A stretch of DNA of 64,000 bases from Saccharopolyspora shandongensis (GCF_900106995.1 NZ_FNOK01000002.1:1-64000), one strand, 5' to 3'; shown: positions 7,527 to 16,872, counted from the first letter of the stretch. Notes: generated from the sequence alone by a model not told the origin. A program made the numbers and translations.

Positions 7527-8726
7527 TCAGCTGAGTTCGGCGACGGCCCGGACCAGCTGGTCCACTTCGGAGGCGTTCGTGTAGTGCGCCAGGCCCACCC
7601 GGACCGCACCGCCGACCTCGCCGACGCCCAGCACCGCGAACACCCCGTGCGTGCCCGGATCCGCGAACGCGCAGACGCCCCGATCCGCGAGGTGCTCCAC
7701 CGCGTCCTCCGCCTTGACCCCGTTCACCGTGAACGCCATCGACGGCACCCGGCGCATCGCGTCGCCGATCACCATCACGTGCCGCAGCTTCCGCAGCCCG
7801 TTGGTCAGGTTCGCCAGCAGGCCGGCCTGGTACGACTTCACCGAGCCCAGCGACGTCAGCAGGCGCTCCCGGCGCGGCCCGACCGCCGAATCGTCCAGCT
7901 CTGCCAGGTAGTCCACCGAGGCCACCAGCCCGGCCAGCAGCGGATGGGCGTGCGGGCCGAGCTCCAGCCGCTCCGGGCCGCGCGCGCCGGGCTCCAGCGC
8001 CACCGACGGCAGCTGGTCGAGCATCGCCGGGTTCTTGAACACCAGCGCCCCGACCGGCGGCCCGCCCCACGCCGAGGCGTTCACCGCCACCACGTCCGCG
8101 CCCATCGCGGTGATGTCCAACGGCACGAACGGCGCCGCCGAGGAAGCGTCGACCACCACCAGCGCGCCCTGCTCGGCCGCGGCGTCCGCGGCCTGCCGCA
8201 CGTCCGGCCGGGAGCCGACCGCGCCCGACGCCGCCGTGATCGCGACGACCTTCGTGCGCGGGGTGACCAGCTCCTTGTACTGCCAGGTGGGCAGCTCGCA
8301 AGTCTCGATGTCGACCTCGGCCCACCGGACCGTGGTGCCGGAGCGCTGCGCCGCGCGCTGCCACGGCGCGACGTTGGCCGGGTGGTCCAGCCGGGAGACG
8401 ACGACGTCATCGCCGATCATCCAGCCGTCGCCGAGCGCGTCGGCGAGTCGTTGCAGCAGAACGGCGGAGTTCGGCCCGAGCACCACCCCGGCCGGGTTGG
8501 CACCGATCAGGTCCGCAAAAGCGCGACGGGCGGCCTCCACGATCGCCTCGGCGCGCTGCGATGCGGGGAAGATCCCGCCCGGACCGGATACCGGGGCCCG
8601 CAGCGCGGTGGACGCCGCGGTCGCCACTTGTTCAGGAACCTGCATGCCCGCCGGGGCGTCCAGGTGCACCCACCCGTCGCCCAGTGCGGGGAAGAGCCCG
8701 CGAACAGCCGCGACGTCGAACGCCAT
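7527..8726 (-). CDS. Class V aminotransferase / cysteine desulfurase-like protein lacking the PLP lysine
   Basis: The 399-residue protein has the fold-type I layout of the cysteine desulfurase-like family. Its start MAFDVAAVRGLFPAL fits the family better than the upstream GTG 8735. The cofactor-contacting Asp is present (VVVDASSAAP, Asp193). Where the Schiff-base lysine normally sits (SAYK..GP) the sequence is NASAWGGPP (216-224), with Ala219 in the lysine position. As I recall, M. tuberculosis Rv3778c has the same AWGGPP segment, so the loss looks ancestral. A PLP enzyme without this lysine is unlikely to run normal transamination or desulfuration. It converges with the quinone oxidoreductase gene. 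Confidence 0.8.
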   Translation of the reverse strand: MAFDVAAVRGLFPALGDGWVHLDAPAGMQVPEQVATAASTALRAPVSGPGGIFPASQRAEAIVEAARRAFADLIGANPAGVVLGPNSAVLLQRLADALGDGWMIGDDVVVSRLDHPANVAPWQRAAQRSGTTVRWAEVDIETCELPTWQYKELVTPRTKVVAITAASGAVGSRPDVRQAADAAAEQGALVVVDASSAAPFVPLDITAMGADVVAVNASAWGGPPVGALVFKNPAMLDQLPSVALEPGARGPERLELGPHAHPLLAGLVASVDYLAELDDSAVGPRRERLLTSLGSVKSYQAGLLANLTNGLRKLRHVMVIGDAMRRVPSMAFTVNGVKAEDAVEHLADRGVCAFADPGTHGVFAVLGVGEVGGAVRVGLAHYTNASEVDQLVRAVAELS

Positions 8727-8918
8727 GGGGAACACGTTACGTACGGGGCGCGGCGTTCTCGCTGCCGGGTGGCAGATATCGCATCACTCGCGCCCGGCAG
8801 GGCTGCTGACGTTTTCGCGTGAAACCGGCATCCTGCGTGCGGACGGGCGGCGTTTTCGCGTGAGAACGCCGCTCGCCCCGGATTTCCGCGAGCAACGTCG
8901 ACCAGCCAGGATGGAGAC

Positions 8919-9449
8919 ATGACCCACGATCCGAGTGAGGGCCGGCCGCAGGTGTTCGTCGTCGGCGAGGACGGCAAGCCGATCGGGGCCGCCCTGAGCT
9001 CCGACGAGCAGCCGGAGCGCGGCGAGGACATCAACGACCTGGTCGAACAGCCGGCCAAGGTGATGCGCATCGGCACCATGATCAAGCAGCTGCTGGAGGA
9101 GGTCCGGGCGGCACCGCTGGACGAGGCCAGCCGCACCCGCCTCAAGGAGATCCACCAGTCGTCGATCCGCGAGCTGGAGCAGGGCCTCGCCCCGGAGCTC
9201 ATCGAGGAGCTGGAGCGCCTGTCGCTGCCGTTCGCCCAGGAGTCGACGCCGTCCGAGTCGGAGCTGCGGATCGCCCAGGCCCAGCTGGTCGGCTGGCTGG
9301 AGGGCCTGTTCCACGGCCTGCAGACGGCGCTGTTCGCGCAGCAGATGGCGGCCCGGGCCCAGCTGGAGCAGATGCGCCGAGGCCTGCCGGCGGGCAGCGG
9401 CGGCGAGGTCGAACCCGGCCACCAGCGAGGCACCGGCCAGTACCTGTGA
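8919..9449 (+). CDS. bpa: Bacterial proteasome activator Bpa (PafE)
   Basis: The 176-residue protein is rich in predicted helix and ends in GQYL (173-176). In mycobacterial Bpa/PafE this C-terminal motif docks into and opens the 20S proteasome gate. Bpa forms a dodecameric ring that feeds unfolded proteins to the proteasome without ATP. The N-terminal segment before about residue 35 is polar and probably disordered. Its place between the aminotransferase-like gene and the wzm/wzt genes matches Rv3780 of M. tuberculosis. A proteasome is therefore expected elsewhere in the genome. GGATGGAG precedes ATG 8919. Confidence 0.9.
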   Translation: MTHDPSEGRPQVFVVGEDGKPIGAALSSDEQPERGEDINDLVEQPAKVMRIGTMIKQLLEEVRAAPLDEASRTRLKEIHQSSIRELEQGLAPELIEELERLSLPFAQESTPSESELRIAQAQLVGWLEGLFHGLQTALFAQQMAARAQLEQMRRGLPAGSGGEVEPGHQRGTGQYL

Positions 9450-9549
9450 CGCTCCGTGGAGGCTGTGCGCCCGCCGTCAGACGGGCGCTACGCCGTCGAG
9501 TGATGCCCACACCGGAGGGGCACACCCGAGGTCGGTACTCTGACGCACT

Positions 9550-10410
9550 GTGCAGTCCACGAGCACGGTAGACAGCCCCCCCGCGCCCCCCGAAACGTCG
9601 TCGCGGACTTGGCGCAAGGCGTTCAAGGACATCAACGACGGGCTCCAACAGCGACAGCTGTGGGCGCACCTCGGATGGCAGGACATCAAGCAGCGCTACC
9701 GGCGCTCGGTCATCGGCCCGCTATGGATCACCATCGGCATGGGCATGACCGCGACGGCGCTCGGCCTGCTCTACTCGCAGCTGTTCAGCCAGGAAATCCG
9801 GACGTTCCTGCCGTACCTGACGGTCGGCTTCATCGTCTGGAACTTCATCCTCGGCTGCCTGACCGAGGGCACCGAGGTCTTCATCGCCAACGAAGGCCTG
9901 ATGAAGCAGCTGCCCTCGCCGATCAGCGTGCACGTCCTGCGCCTGGTGTGGCGGCAGTCGCTGCTGTTCGCGCACAACATGATCGTCTACCTGGTGGTGC
10001 TGGCGATCTTCCAGATGCCGATCAGCTGGACGGTGATCGCGGCCATCCCGGCCTTCATGCTGCTGATGCTCAACGGCGGCTGGGTCGCGCTGGTGTTCGG
10101 CATCATCGCCACCCGATTCCGGGACATCCCGCCGGTCATCAACAGCCTCTCCACGCTGCTGTTCTTCATGACCCCGATCGTCTGGAACGCCGACATCCTG
10201 AAGGCGAAGGCACCGGAACTCGGCTGGCGCGCCAACCTCGCGGACCTGAACCCGCTCTACCACTACATCGAAATCATCCGCGACCCGCTGATCGGGCAGG
10301 ATCAGTTGCTGTACCACTGGATCGTGGTCCTCGCCTGCACGGTCGTGGGATGGGCGCTCGCGTTGGTCGTCCTGCGCAACTACCGCGCGCGCATCACCTA
10401 CTGGGTCTGA
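9550..10410 (+). CDS. wzm: ABC-2 type permease, galactan/O-antigen exporter (Wzm)
   Basis: The 286-residue integral membrane protein has about six hydrophobic segments in the ABC-2 polysaccharide-exporter pattern. Family motifs include QRYRRSVIGPLWITIGMG near 50-70, LPYLTVGFIVWNFI near 90, and a late FFMTPIVWNADIL. With the ATPase 17 bases downstream it should flip lipid-linked galactan across the membrane, as proposed for Rv3783/Rv3781. The start GTG 9550 follows a short gap after bpa. It heads the unit wzm-wzt-glfT1, which couples galactan priming with export. Confidence 0.88.
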   Translation: MQSTSTVDSPPAPPETSSRTWRKAFKDINDGLQQRQLWAHLGWQDIKQRYRRSVIGPLWITIGMGMTATALGLLYSQLFSQEIRTFLPYLTVGFIVWNFILGCLTEGTEVFIANEGLMKQLPSPISVHVLRLVWRQSLLFAHNMIVYLVVLAIFQMPISWTVIAAIPAFMLLMLNGGWVALVFGIIATRFRDIPPVINSLSTLLFFMTPIVWNADILKAKAPELGWRANLADLNPLYHYIEIIRDPLIGQDQLLYHWIVVLACTVVGWALALVVLRNYRARITYWV

Positions 10411-10427
10411 TCGGGAGCTGAGGAACT

Positions 10428-11246
10428 GTGGTCAGCATCGACGTCTGGAACGCAGCGGTCGACTTCCCGATCTTCGACGCGAAGTCCCGCTCGCTGAAGA
10501 AGGCCGTGCTCGGCAAGGCGGGTGGCAAGATCGGCACCGACAGCCGAGTGCCGATCATCGAGGCACTGCACGACATCAACCTGTCGCTGCGGCACGGCGA
10601 CCGCGTCGCCCTGGTGGGGCACAACGGCGCCGGCAAGTCGACTCTGTTGCGCCTGCTCAGCGGCATCTACGAGCCCACCCGGGGTAGCGCGCGGGTGGTC
10701 GGCAAGGTCGCCCCGGTGTTCGACCTCGGCGTCGGCATGGACCCGGAGATCTCCGGGTACGAGAACATCATCATCCGCGGCCTCTTCCTCGGCATGAACC
10801 GCAAGGAGATGGAGAAGCGGATCGACGAGATCGCCGAGTTCACCGAGCTCGGTGACTACCTGGCGATGCCGCTGCGCACCTACTCCACCGGCATGCGCGT
10901 GCGGCTCGCGCTGGGCGTCGTGACCTCCATCGACCCGGAGATCCTGATCCTGGACGAGGGCATCGGCGCCGTCGACGCCGAGTTCCTGGAGAAGGCGCGG
11001 GACCGGCTCAACGACCTCGTGAAGCGATCGGGCATCCTGGTCTTCGCCTCGCACTCCGACGAGTTCTTGATCGAGCTGTGCAGCACCGCGATCTGGATGG
11101 ACAAGGGCGGGATGCGGGAGCAGGGGTCGCTCCGCGAAGTGCTGACGCACTACAAGGGCTACGACCCCTTCGAGCACCTCAGCGAGGAAACCCTGGCCCG
11201 GATCGGCGAATCCGCGGCCACGATCGGGAGCAAAGAAGGCGCATGA
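10428..11246 (+). CDS. wzt: ABC transporter ATPase, galactan exporter (Wzt)
   Basis: The 272-residue nucleotide-binding subunit has Walker A GHNGAGKST (64-72), the polysaccharide-exporter signature YSTGMRVRLAL (152-162) and Walker B ILILDEGIGAVD (172-183). A switch His follows in FASHSDE. It lacks the extra C-terminal carbohydrate-binding domain found in some O-antigen Wzt proteins, as in the mycobacterial homologue. GTG 10428 has GAGGAACT directly upstream. The stop overlaps the glfT1 start by four bases (ATGA), so the two are probably translationally coupled. Confidence 0.9.
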   Translation: MVSIDVWNAAVDFPIFDAKSRSLKKAVLGKAGGKIGTDSRVPIIEALHDINLSLRHGDRVALVGHNGAGKSTLLRLLSGIYEPTRGSARVVGKVAPVFDLGVGMDPEISGYENIIIRGLFLGMNRKEMEKRIDEIAEFTELGDYLAMPLRTYSTGMRVRLALGVVTSIDPEILILDEGIGAVDAEFLEKARDRLNDLVKRSGILVFASHSDEFLIELCSTAIWMDKGGMREQGSLREVLTHYKGYDPFEHLSEETLARIGESAATIGSKEGA

Positions 11247-12157
11247 GCACCGACTCCGCACAGCAGCTGCCCGCCGGATCCGTAGTCGCGGTGATCGTCA
11301 CCAGGCACCGTCGCGAGCTGCTGGCGGAGTCCCTGAAGGTGATCGCGAGTCAGACCAGACTCCCGGATCACCTGGTGGTGGTCGACAACGGACCGGACCA
11401 GCCCGCGCAGGACGTGGTGGCGGACTGCCCGATCCCGTCGACCTACCTGGTCTCGCAGCGCAACCTCGGCGGCGCCGGCGGCTTCGCGCTCGGCATGCTG
11501 CACGCGCTGTCGCTCGGCGCGGAGTGGGTGTGGCTGGGCGACGACGACGGCCGGCCCGCCGACGAGCACGCGCTGTCGACGCTGCTGGACGTCGCGAAGA
11601 AGCGGCGGCTCGCCGCGGTGTCGCCCGTCGTGGTGAACATCGACACCCCGGACAAGCTGGCGTTCCCGCTGCGCCGCGGCCTGACCTGGAAGCGCCGGGT
11701 CAGCGAGCTCGGCGGCGACGACTTCCTGCCGGGCATCGCGTCGCTGTTCAACGGCGCGCTGTTCCGGGCATCGACGCTGGACGTGGTGGGCGTGCCGGAC
11801 TACCGGCTGTTCTTCCGCGGCGACGAGGTGGAGGTGCACCGCAGGGTGGTCCGCTCCGGGCTGCCGTTCGGCACCACGCTGAAGACCCGGTTCCTGCACC
11901 CGGACGGCTCGGCGGAGTTCAAGCCGATGCTGGGCGGCCGGTTCCACGCCCAGGACCCGTCGGACGCGGCGAAGCGCTACTACACGTACCGCAACCGCGG
12001 CTACCTCCTGTCGCAGCCGGGGATGCGGAAGATCGGCGCGCTGGAGGTGCTCCGCTTCGGCATGTACTTCGTCGGTCAGAAGCGCGACCCGAAGGCGTTC
12101 AAGGAGTGGCTGCGGCTGCTCCGCCAGGGCCAGCAGGAGAAGTTCTACCGCCGCTGA
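11243..12157 (+). CDS. glfT1: Galactofuranosyltransferase GlfT1
   Basis: The 304-residue GT2-family enzyme has a GT-A fold. It begins with VVAVIVTRHRRELLAESL (14-31), carries the acceptor/metal motif WLGDDDGRPAD with Asp100-102, and a conserved NLGGAGGF (74-81). GlfT1 adds the first two galactofuranose residues to the rhamnosyl-GlcNAc lipid linker, and GlfT2 (39538-41490 here) then extends the chain. The gene starts in the four-base overlap with wzt. It ends just before an AGTTTCAATTGAAACT palindrome. Confidence 0.88.
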   Translation: MSTDSAQQLPAGSVVAVIVTRHRRELLAESLKVIASQTRLPDHLVVVDNGPDQPAQDVVADCPIPSTYLVSQRNLGGAGGFALGMLHALSLGAEWVWLGDDDGRPADEHALSTLLDVAKKRRLAAVSPVVVNIDTPDKLAFPLRRGLTWKRRVSELGGDDFLPGIASLFNGALFRASTLDVVGVPDYRLFFRGDEVEVHRRVVRSGLPFGTTLKTRFLHPDGSAEFKPMLGGRFHAQDPSDAAKRYYTYRNRGYLLSQPGMRKIGALEVLRFGMYFVGQKRDPKAFKEWLRLLRQGQQEKFYRR

Positions 12158-12164
12158 TCCGTGT

Positions 12165-12182
12165 CAGTTTCAATTGAAACTG
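12165..12182. repeat. AGTTTCAATTGAAACT palindrome, copy 1
   Basis: An 18-base perfect palindrome, CAG plus TTTCAATTGAAACTG, eight bases after the glfT1 stop. It is the only copy of this family not between convergent genes; here both neighbours point right. Confidence 0.7.
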
Positions 12183-12324
12183 CGGTCACCGGACGGTTAC
12201 GGGAGCCTGAGACTGGCCTGAGAGCTACCTGAGACCGCAGCTCACGGCACCGGTCCGAGTGGTCGTTTGCACACCGGCGGAATGCCGCGAAAAGGCTCGG
12301 ACCAGCGGCTACTATCCTCCACCC

Positions 12325-15300
12325 GTGCTCAGTGGCCAGGAAGAAAGCCGCCGAACGGACGATGCTTCGGCGCAATCCGAGACCGAACGCAGACAACCGT
12401 CCGCCAGGCGGCTGAAGCTGTTCGCGTCGATCTTCGGGCTGCTCGGCACGGTGCTCGCGCTGGCGGTGCCGTTCCTCCCCGTCAACTACAACATCACGAC
12501 CCTGAAGTGGCCGACGGCGGAAGGCACCAAGTCGGTGTCGGCGCCGCTGGTGAGCTACTCGCCGGTGTGGTTGAACGCCGAGGTGCCGTGCGCCGCCGTG
12601 CGCAGCCTGGACGCCCGCACCAACGGTCCCGCCACGGTGCTGAGCACGAACCCGCCGACGTCGGACTACGGCAAGCTGACCGGCCTGACGCTGCAGGTCG
12701 ACAACGGCCACCTGACGATGCTGACCAAGGGCCAGCAGGTGGGCACGGTGCCGCTGCCCGCGGGCGACTGCTCGTTCTCGCTGCACTCCGACGCGTACGG
12801 CACCACGGCCACCGTCGGCGGCGAGTCGCTGGCGAACCTGCGCGGCGACCAGCGCCCGCAGCTGACCGGCATCTACTCCGGGCTCAACGACGGCATCGAC
12901 GACGTGCACGGCCTGTCCTTCGAGGCCCGCGTGGACAACCGCTACGAGAGCCAGGCGACCACGATCAAGGGCGTCGCGATCGCGCTCGCGGTGCTGGCGT
13001 TCATCGGCTCCGTGGTCTGCCTGCGGCGGCTGGACGTGCGCGCCGGCCGGCGCCCGCCGAAGTGGGCCCCCGCCGGTTGGTGGAAGCCGACGTTCCGCGA
13101 CGTCTCGGTGATCGGCGCGCTCGTCGTCTGGTGGGTCATCGGCGCGATGACCTCGGACGACGGCTACATCCTGACGATCGCGCGGGCGCGCGAGAGCTTC
13201 GGCTACGTCAGCAACTACTTCCGCTGGTTCGGCGTCCCGGAGGCGCCGTTCGGCTGGTTCTACGAGCTGTACTCGCTGTGGGTGCAGATCTCGACGGCGA
13301 CGCCGTGGGTGCGGCTGCCCGCGCTGCTGATGGGCATCGTCAGCTGGTTGCTGATCAGCCGCGAGGTGCTGCCGCGACTCGGCCAGCAGGTGCGGCGCAG
13401 CAACGCCGCCGGCTGGGCCGCCGCCGCAGTGTTCCTGGCGTTCTGGCTGCCCTACAACAACGGCCTGCGGCCCGAGCCGGTCGTGGTGCTGTTCTCGCTG
13501 CTGGCGCTGTGCTCGGTCGAGCGGGCCGTGGCGACCAGTCGGCTGATGCCCGCCGCGCTGGGCCTGGTCGTCGCGGCCCTGTCGGTCGGGGCGAACCCGC
13601 ACGGCATGGTGTCCGTGCTGCCGTTCGTGGCGGCGCTGAAGCCGCTGTTCCGGCTGGTCCGCAAGCGGGCCCAGGAGTTCGGCTGGTTGCCGGTGCTGGC
13701 GCCGATCGCGGCCTCCGGGTTCGTGATCCTGACCCTGGTGTTCTCCGACCAGACCTGGCAGTCGGTCATGGACGCCACGAAGCTGCGCACCGAACTCGGC
13801 CCGAGCCAGAGCTGGTACGAGGAGCTCAGCCGCTACAACCTGCTGTTCAGCCAGACGCCGGACGGCTCGCTGACCCGCCGGTTCCCGGTGCTGCTGGTGA
13901 TGCTCTGCCTCGCCACCTGCGCCGTGGTGCTGCTGCGGCGCGGCCGCATCCGGGGCGCGGCGCTCGGCCCGAGCCGACGGCTGCTCGCGGTCACCGCGCT
14001 GTCCTTCGTGGTGCTGGTGCTGACCCCCACCAAGTGGTCGCACCACTTCGGCATCTTCGCCGCCTTCGGCGGTGCCCTGGCGGCGCTGACCGCGCTGGCC
14101 ACCAGCAGCACCGTGCTGCGCTCCCGCCGGAACCGAGCGGGCTTCCTCGCGATGCTCATGGTGATCCTGGCGTTCACGGCCACCGGCCCGAACGCCTGGT
14201 GGTACGTCTCCGGCTGGGGCGTGCCGTGGTTCAACATGCCGCCGGAGATCAGCGACTACAAGCTGAGCACGATCTTCCTCGTCGTCGCCGGGATTGCGCT
14301 GATCGTGGCGTTCATAGAGCACCTGCGCATCGACGAGAACAACCCGAAGGTCGTCGACGAGCGCTTCGGGCGCGAGGAGAAGCGCAGCCGGGCGCTGCGG
14401 CTAGGCACCGCGCCGCTGTCGATCCTGTGCGCGCTGCTGGTGCTCTTCGAGCTCGCCAACTTCGGCAAGGTCATCCAGAAGCAGTGGGGCAGCTACAGCC
14501 TCGGCTCGGACAACATCAAGCAGATCGTCGGCTCCAGCTGCGGCCTGTCCGACTACGTCTACGTGGAGACCAACCCGCAGTCCGGCATGCTGCGGGTGTC
14601 CGGTGAGCAGCCGGGCACCGCGGCGCCGTCGGAGGACGCGGACATCGGCATCCCGCCGAAGCGGCTGGAGGGCAAGGAGGACGCCGACCAGTACATGCGG
14701 GCCAAGATGGTCGGCTTCAACCGGCCCGGCCTGCCGCCCGGCGACGGCTCCGACATGCAGGAAACCGACTGGAAGCCGCCGCACCAGTTCGGCAACGACA
14801 ACGCGCCGGTGTGGGGCAGCTACGACCCGGCCGGCCTCGGCACCGGCGAGCTGCGCACCCAGTGGTACGACCTGCCGGAGCGGGCGAAGACCGGCGAGGT
14901 GCCGGTAGTGCTCTCGCTGGCGGGCGCGGAGCTGGGCGCGAACTCGGTGGCGCTGGAGTTCGGCCGCGACACCGACGCCGGTTTCCTGATCACCGAGCGC
15001 AAGTACGTGGTGCAGCAGCCCGGCCCGGCGTGGCGGGACTTCCGGTTCACCATCGGCGGCAAGTCCGAAGGCGCCACCAAGATGCGCGTGGTGGCCACCG
15101 ACAACTCGCTGGGCCCGAACGGCTGGGTCGCGGTGAGCGCGCCGCGGGCGCCGCAGCTGGTGAACATGACCGACTTCGTCCGGGACCAGCCGACGTTCGT
15201 GGAGTGGACGGCCGCGCTGGTGCACCCGTGCCTGCAGCTGCCGGGCGTGCACAACGGCATCGCCGAGATCCCGAAGTTCCGGGTGGCGGCCGGGGCCGAG

Positions 15301-15627
15301 GTGCGCGACATCGGGCAGGGCTGGTCGTCGCCGGACGCCGGCGGGCCGTTCGGCTGGCTCAACGTGTCGACCAGCATGCGCGAGCTGCCGACGTACCTGA
15401 AGAACAACATCCACCGGGACTGGGGCTCGCTGTACGCGGTCGACCCGTACGAGCCGGACGCGCTGCCCGCGCAGGCGGCGATGGACGTGCACCAGGAAAC
15501 CCATTGGGGAACCTGGACGCCGGGCCCGCTGTCGAAGACGGTCCACCTGCCGGGCGACGTCCCGAACAGCGACGACCGCAACGACGTGAAGGCATTCGAG
15601 CCCCCGGAGGAAGAACCCGAGCAGTAG
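12325..15627 (+). CDS. Emb-family arabinosyltransferase (first copy)
   Basis: The 1100-residue membrane enzyme is close to the usual length of EmbA/B/C. The N-terminus has a cytoplasmic tail, one membrane segment (about 33-52) and an external domain. A polytopic GT-C core follows, with the catalytic acidic motif in MTSDDGYIL (Asp278-Asp279) and NYFRWFGVPEAPFGWFY. The C-terminal part is an extracytoplasmic carbohydrate-binding-type domain ending in a charged tail. It transfers arabinofuranose from decaprenyl-phosphoryl-arabinose to the arabinan. GTG 12325 gives the expected N-terminus; a frame from GTG 12259 adds residues without family resemblance. Which Emb paralogue it matches best cannot be judged here. 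Ethambutol targets this family. Confidence 0.92.
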   Translation: MLSGQEESRRTDDASAQSETERRQPSARRLKLFASIFGLLGTVLALAVPFLPVNYNITTLKWPTAEGTKSVSAPLVSYSPVWLNAEVPCAAVRSLDARTNGPATVLSTNPPTSDYGKLTGLTLQVDNGHLTMLTKGQQVGTVPLPAGDCSFSLHSDAYGTTATVGGESLANLRGDQRPQLTGIYSGLNDGIDDVHGLSFEARVDNRYESQATTIKGVAIALAVLAFIGSVVCLRRLDVRAGRRPPKWAPAGWWKPTFRDVSVIGALVVWWVIGAMTSDDGYILTIARARESFGYVSNYFRWFGVPEAPFGWFYELYSLWVQISTATPWVRLPALLMGIVSWLLISREVLPRLGQQVRRSNAAGWAAAAVFLAFWLPYNNGLRPEPVVVLFSLLALCSVERAVATSRLMPAALGLVVAALSVGANPHGMVSVLPFVAALKPLFRLVRKRAQEFGWLPVLAPIAASGFVILTLVFSDQTWQSVMDATKLRTELGPSQSWYEELSRYNLLFSQTPDGSLTRRFPVLLVMLCLATCAVVLLRRGRIRGAALGPSRRLLAVTALSFVVLVLTPTKWSHHFGIFAAFGGALAALTALATSSTVLRSRRNRAGFLAMLMVILAFTATGPNAWWYVSGWGVPWFNMPPEISDYKLSTIFLVVAGIALIVAFIEHLRIDENNPKVVDERFGREEKRSRALRLGTAPLSILCALLVLFELANFGKVIQKQWGSYSLGSDNIKQIVGSSCGLSDYVYVETNPQSGMLRVSGEQPGTAAPSEDADIGIPPKRLEGKEDADQYMRAKMVGFNRPGLPPGDGSDMQETDWKPPHQFGNDNAPVWGSYDPAGLGTGELRTQWYDLPERAKTGEVPVVLSLAGAELGANSVALEFGRDTDAGFLITERKYVVQQPGPAWRDFRFTIGGKSEGATKMRVVATDNSLGPNGWVAVSAPRAPQLVNMTDFVRDQPTFVEWTAALVHPCLQLPGVHNGIAEIPKFRVAAGAEVRDIGQGWSSPDAGGPFGWLNVSTSMRELPTYLKNNIHRDWGSLYAVDPYEPDALPAQAAMDVHQETHWGTWTPGPLSKTVHLPGDVPNSDDRNDVKAFEPPEEEPEQ

Positions 15628-15656
15628 GGGCTTCCCCGTGCGGGGTCCCTGGAGCG

Positions 15657-15695
15657 AAGCACCAGCCTTCGGCCGCGCGCCGAAGGCTGGTGCTT
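15657..15695. terminator. Bidirectional hairpin terminator between Emb 1 and the LppP/LprE-like gene
   Basis: Perfect 16-bp arms (AAGCACCAGCCTTCGG and complement) flank a seven-base loop. The position between convergent genes fits a shared terminator. Confidence 0.8.
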
Positions 15696-15735
15696 TCCGG
15701 TTCCGGGGTGAACCGACCGGCGTCAGCCCGGGGGA

Positions 15736-16251
15736 TCAGTAGTCACCGGGGTAGTTCGGTTCGAAGCCGACCGGCGGCTGGGCGTCGAGCCGCCCGTTCT
15801 GCACCGTGATCGTGTGCTGCGTCGGCGTGCCGCTCGGGCAGCAGCTCGGATCGCCGGCGGCGTACACCGGGAACTCCACCCGCACCGCCTTGCCGTCCTG
15901 CGACAGGATGTTCACCAGGCCGACGTCCACCCGGTGCACCAACTGCTGCCCGTCGAAGAAGAAGACCGCCTGGCAGCGGCCGTTGGCGCTGCCCGTGCAG
16001 ATCGCGTGGATCGCCCGGATCGGCCCGTTGAGCCGGCCTTCCGGCGGATCCGGGGTGAACCCCTGCCCCTCGATCAGTGCCAGCGCCGCGGCGAGGTCGA
16101 AGGGGTCGGGCGCCGGGGCGGGCTGCGCTGTCGTCCGGGTCGACGGCGCGGTCGGTGCGGGCTGATCGGCCGGAGCCGACGGCGGCGCACCGCACCCGAC
16201 GAGCAGAGCGGCGAGCAGGGGCAACGCCCCGACGAGACGACGACGCATCAC
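15736..16251 (-). CDS. Lipoprotein of the LppP/LprE family
   Basis: The 171-residue protein has a signal sequence with lipobox LVGC (Cys20), a Pro/Ala/Thr-rich linker to about 48, and a C-terminal domain. The domain contains CTGSANGRCQAVFFFDG and GDPSCCPSGTPTQHTI, typical of mycobacterial LppP/LprE lipoproteins. Four cysteines in the domain probably form disulfides outside the membrane. The role is unknown. GTG 16251 has GGAGG seven bases upstream, better spaced than ATG 16248. It converges with the Emb 1 gene. Confidence 0.75.
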   Translation of the reverse strand: MMRRRLVGALPLLAALLVGCGAPPSAPADQPAPTAPSTRTTAQPAPAPDPFDLAAALALIEGQGFTPDPPEGRLNGPIRAIHAICTGSANGRCQAVFFFDGQQLVHRVDVGLVNILSQDGKAVRVEFPVYAAGDPSCCPSGTPTQHTITVQNGRLDAQPPVGFEPNYPGDY

Positions 16252-16511
16252 AGAAGAACCTCCACGTTCGCAGGCGAACGACCGCCCACGCCTATCCCGT
16301 TCGACGCAGGCACCTGAAATCGGTTCCGCCCGGCCGAAGCGGGTACGCCGTGAGCGAAAAGCGCCGGTGGGACCGGGTTCTCGAGTCCGCTCAGGGTGAA
16401 ATCGGGTGTTCGGGCACGGGGATTCGTGGTCGGCTGGGGCGTGGAAGCCCTCGCGCTGCGGGGAAACTCCGCCTCGGCGGGTCGTCGGGGCGGCTGCGAT
16501 TGGGAGATCCG

Positions 16512-16772
16512 ATGCCCGAGACACGACCCGGACTCGTGCTGCACCTCGCCGGAGCCAGCCAGCCGCTGCACATCGCGCTCGACCCGGCCGAGGCCGACGC
16601 GCTCCGCGACGTGCTCGCCGACCTGATGACCAACGGCAGCACGAAGTCGCTCACCACTGCCGACGGCGGCCGCTTCGCGGTGAACTTCGCGCACGTGGCC
16701 ACGGCGCACATCGAAGCGACCCGCTCCGACGCCTACGGCGCCCCGGCCCGCGGCACCGGCTTCCGCAACTGA
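16512..16772 (+). CDS. Small conserved-looking protein of unknown function
   Basis: The 86-residue soluble protein starts at ATG 16512 with GGGAG six bases upstream. It reads as a small alpha/beta domain: LVLHLAGASQPLHIALDPAEADALRDVLADLM, here split into strand (8-20) and helix (24-40), then a beta hairpin GGRFAVNFAHVATAHIE (52-68). No family is recognised. The clear ribosome site, codon pattern and dedicated hairpin downstream support a real gene. Confidence 0.65.
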   Translation: MPETRPGLVLHLAGASQPLHIALDPAEADALRDVLADLMTNGSTKSLTTADGGRFAVNFAHVATAHIEATRSDAYGAPARGTGFRN

Positions 16773-16773
16773 C

Positions 16774-16819
16774 CTCGTGAGCGGCACCTCCGGTTCCCAC
16801 CGGTAGAAGCGCTCACGAG
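16774..16819 (+). terminator. Hairpin terminator after the small 86-residue protein gene
   Basis: Ten-bp arms CTCGTGAGCG and CGCTCACGAG start directly after the stop codon. The arm sequence resembles the CGTGAGTG arms of the family-2 hairpins. Confidence 0.6.
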
Positions 16820-16872
16820 CGCGCAGTGCCAGGCCCTGCACCGACAAAAGCTCCGTTTCCGCTGGTCAGGTG

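Noticed and set aside
12145-14322. A 725-codon leftward frame opposite Emb 1
   Set aside because: Its translation is Arg/His/Gln/Gly-rich low complexity, as expected for the antisense of a GC3-rich membrane-protein gene.
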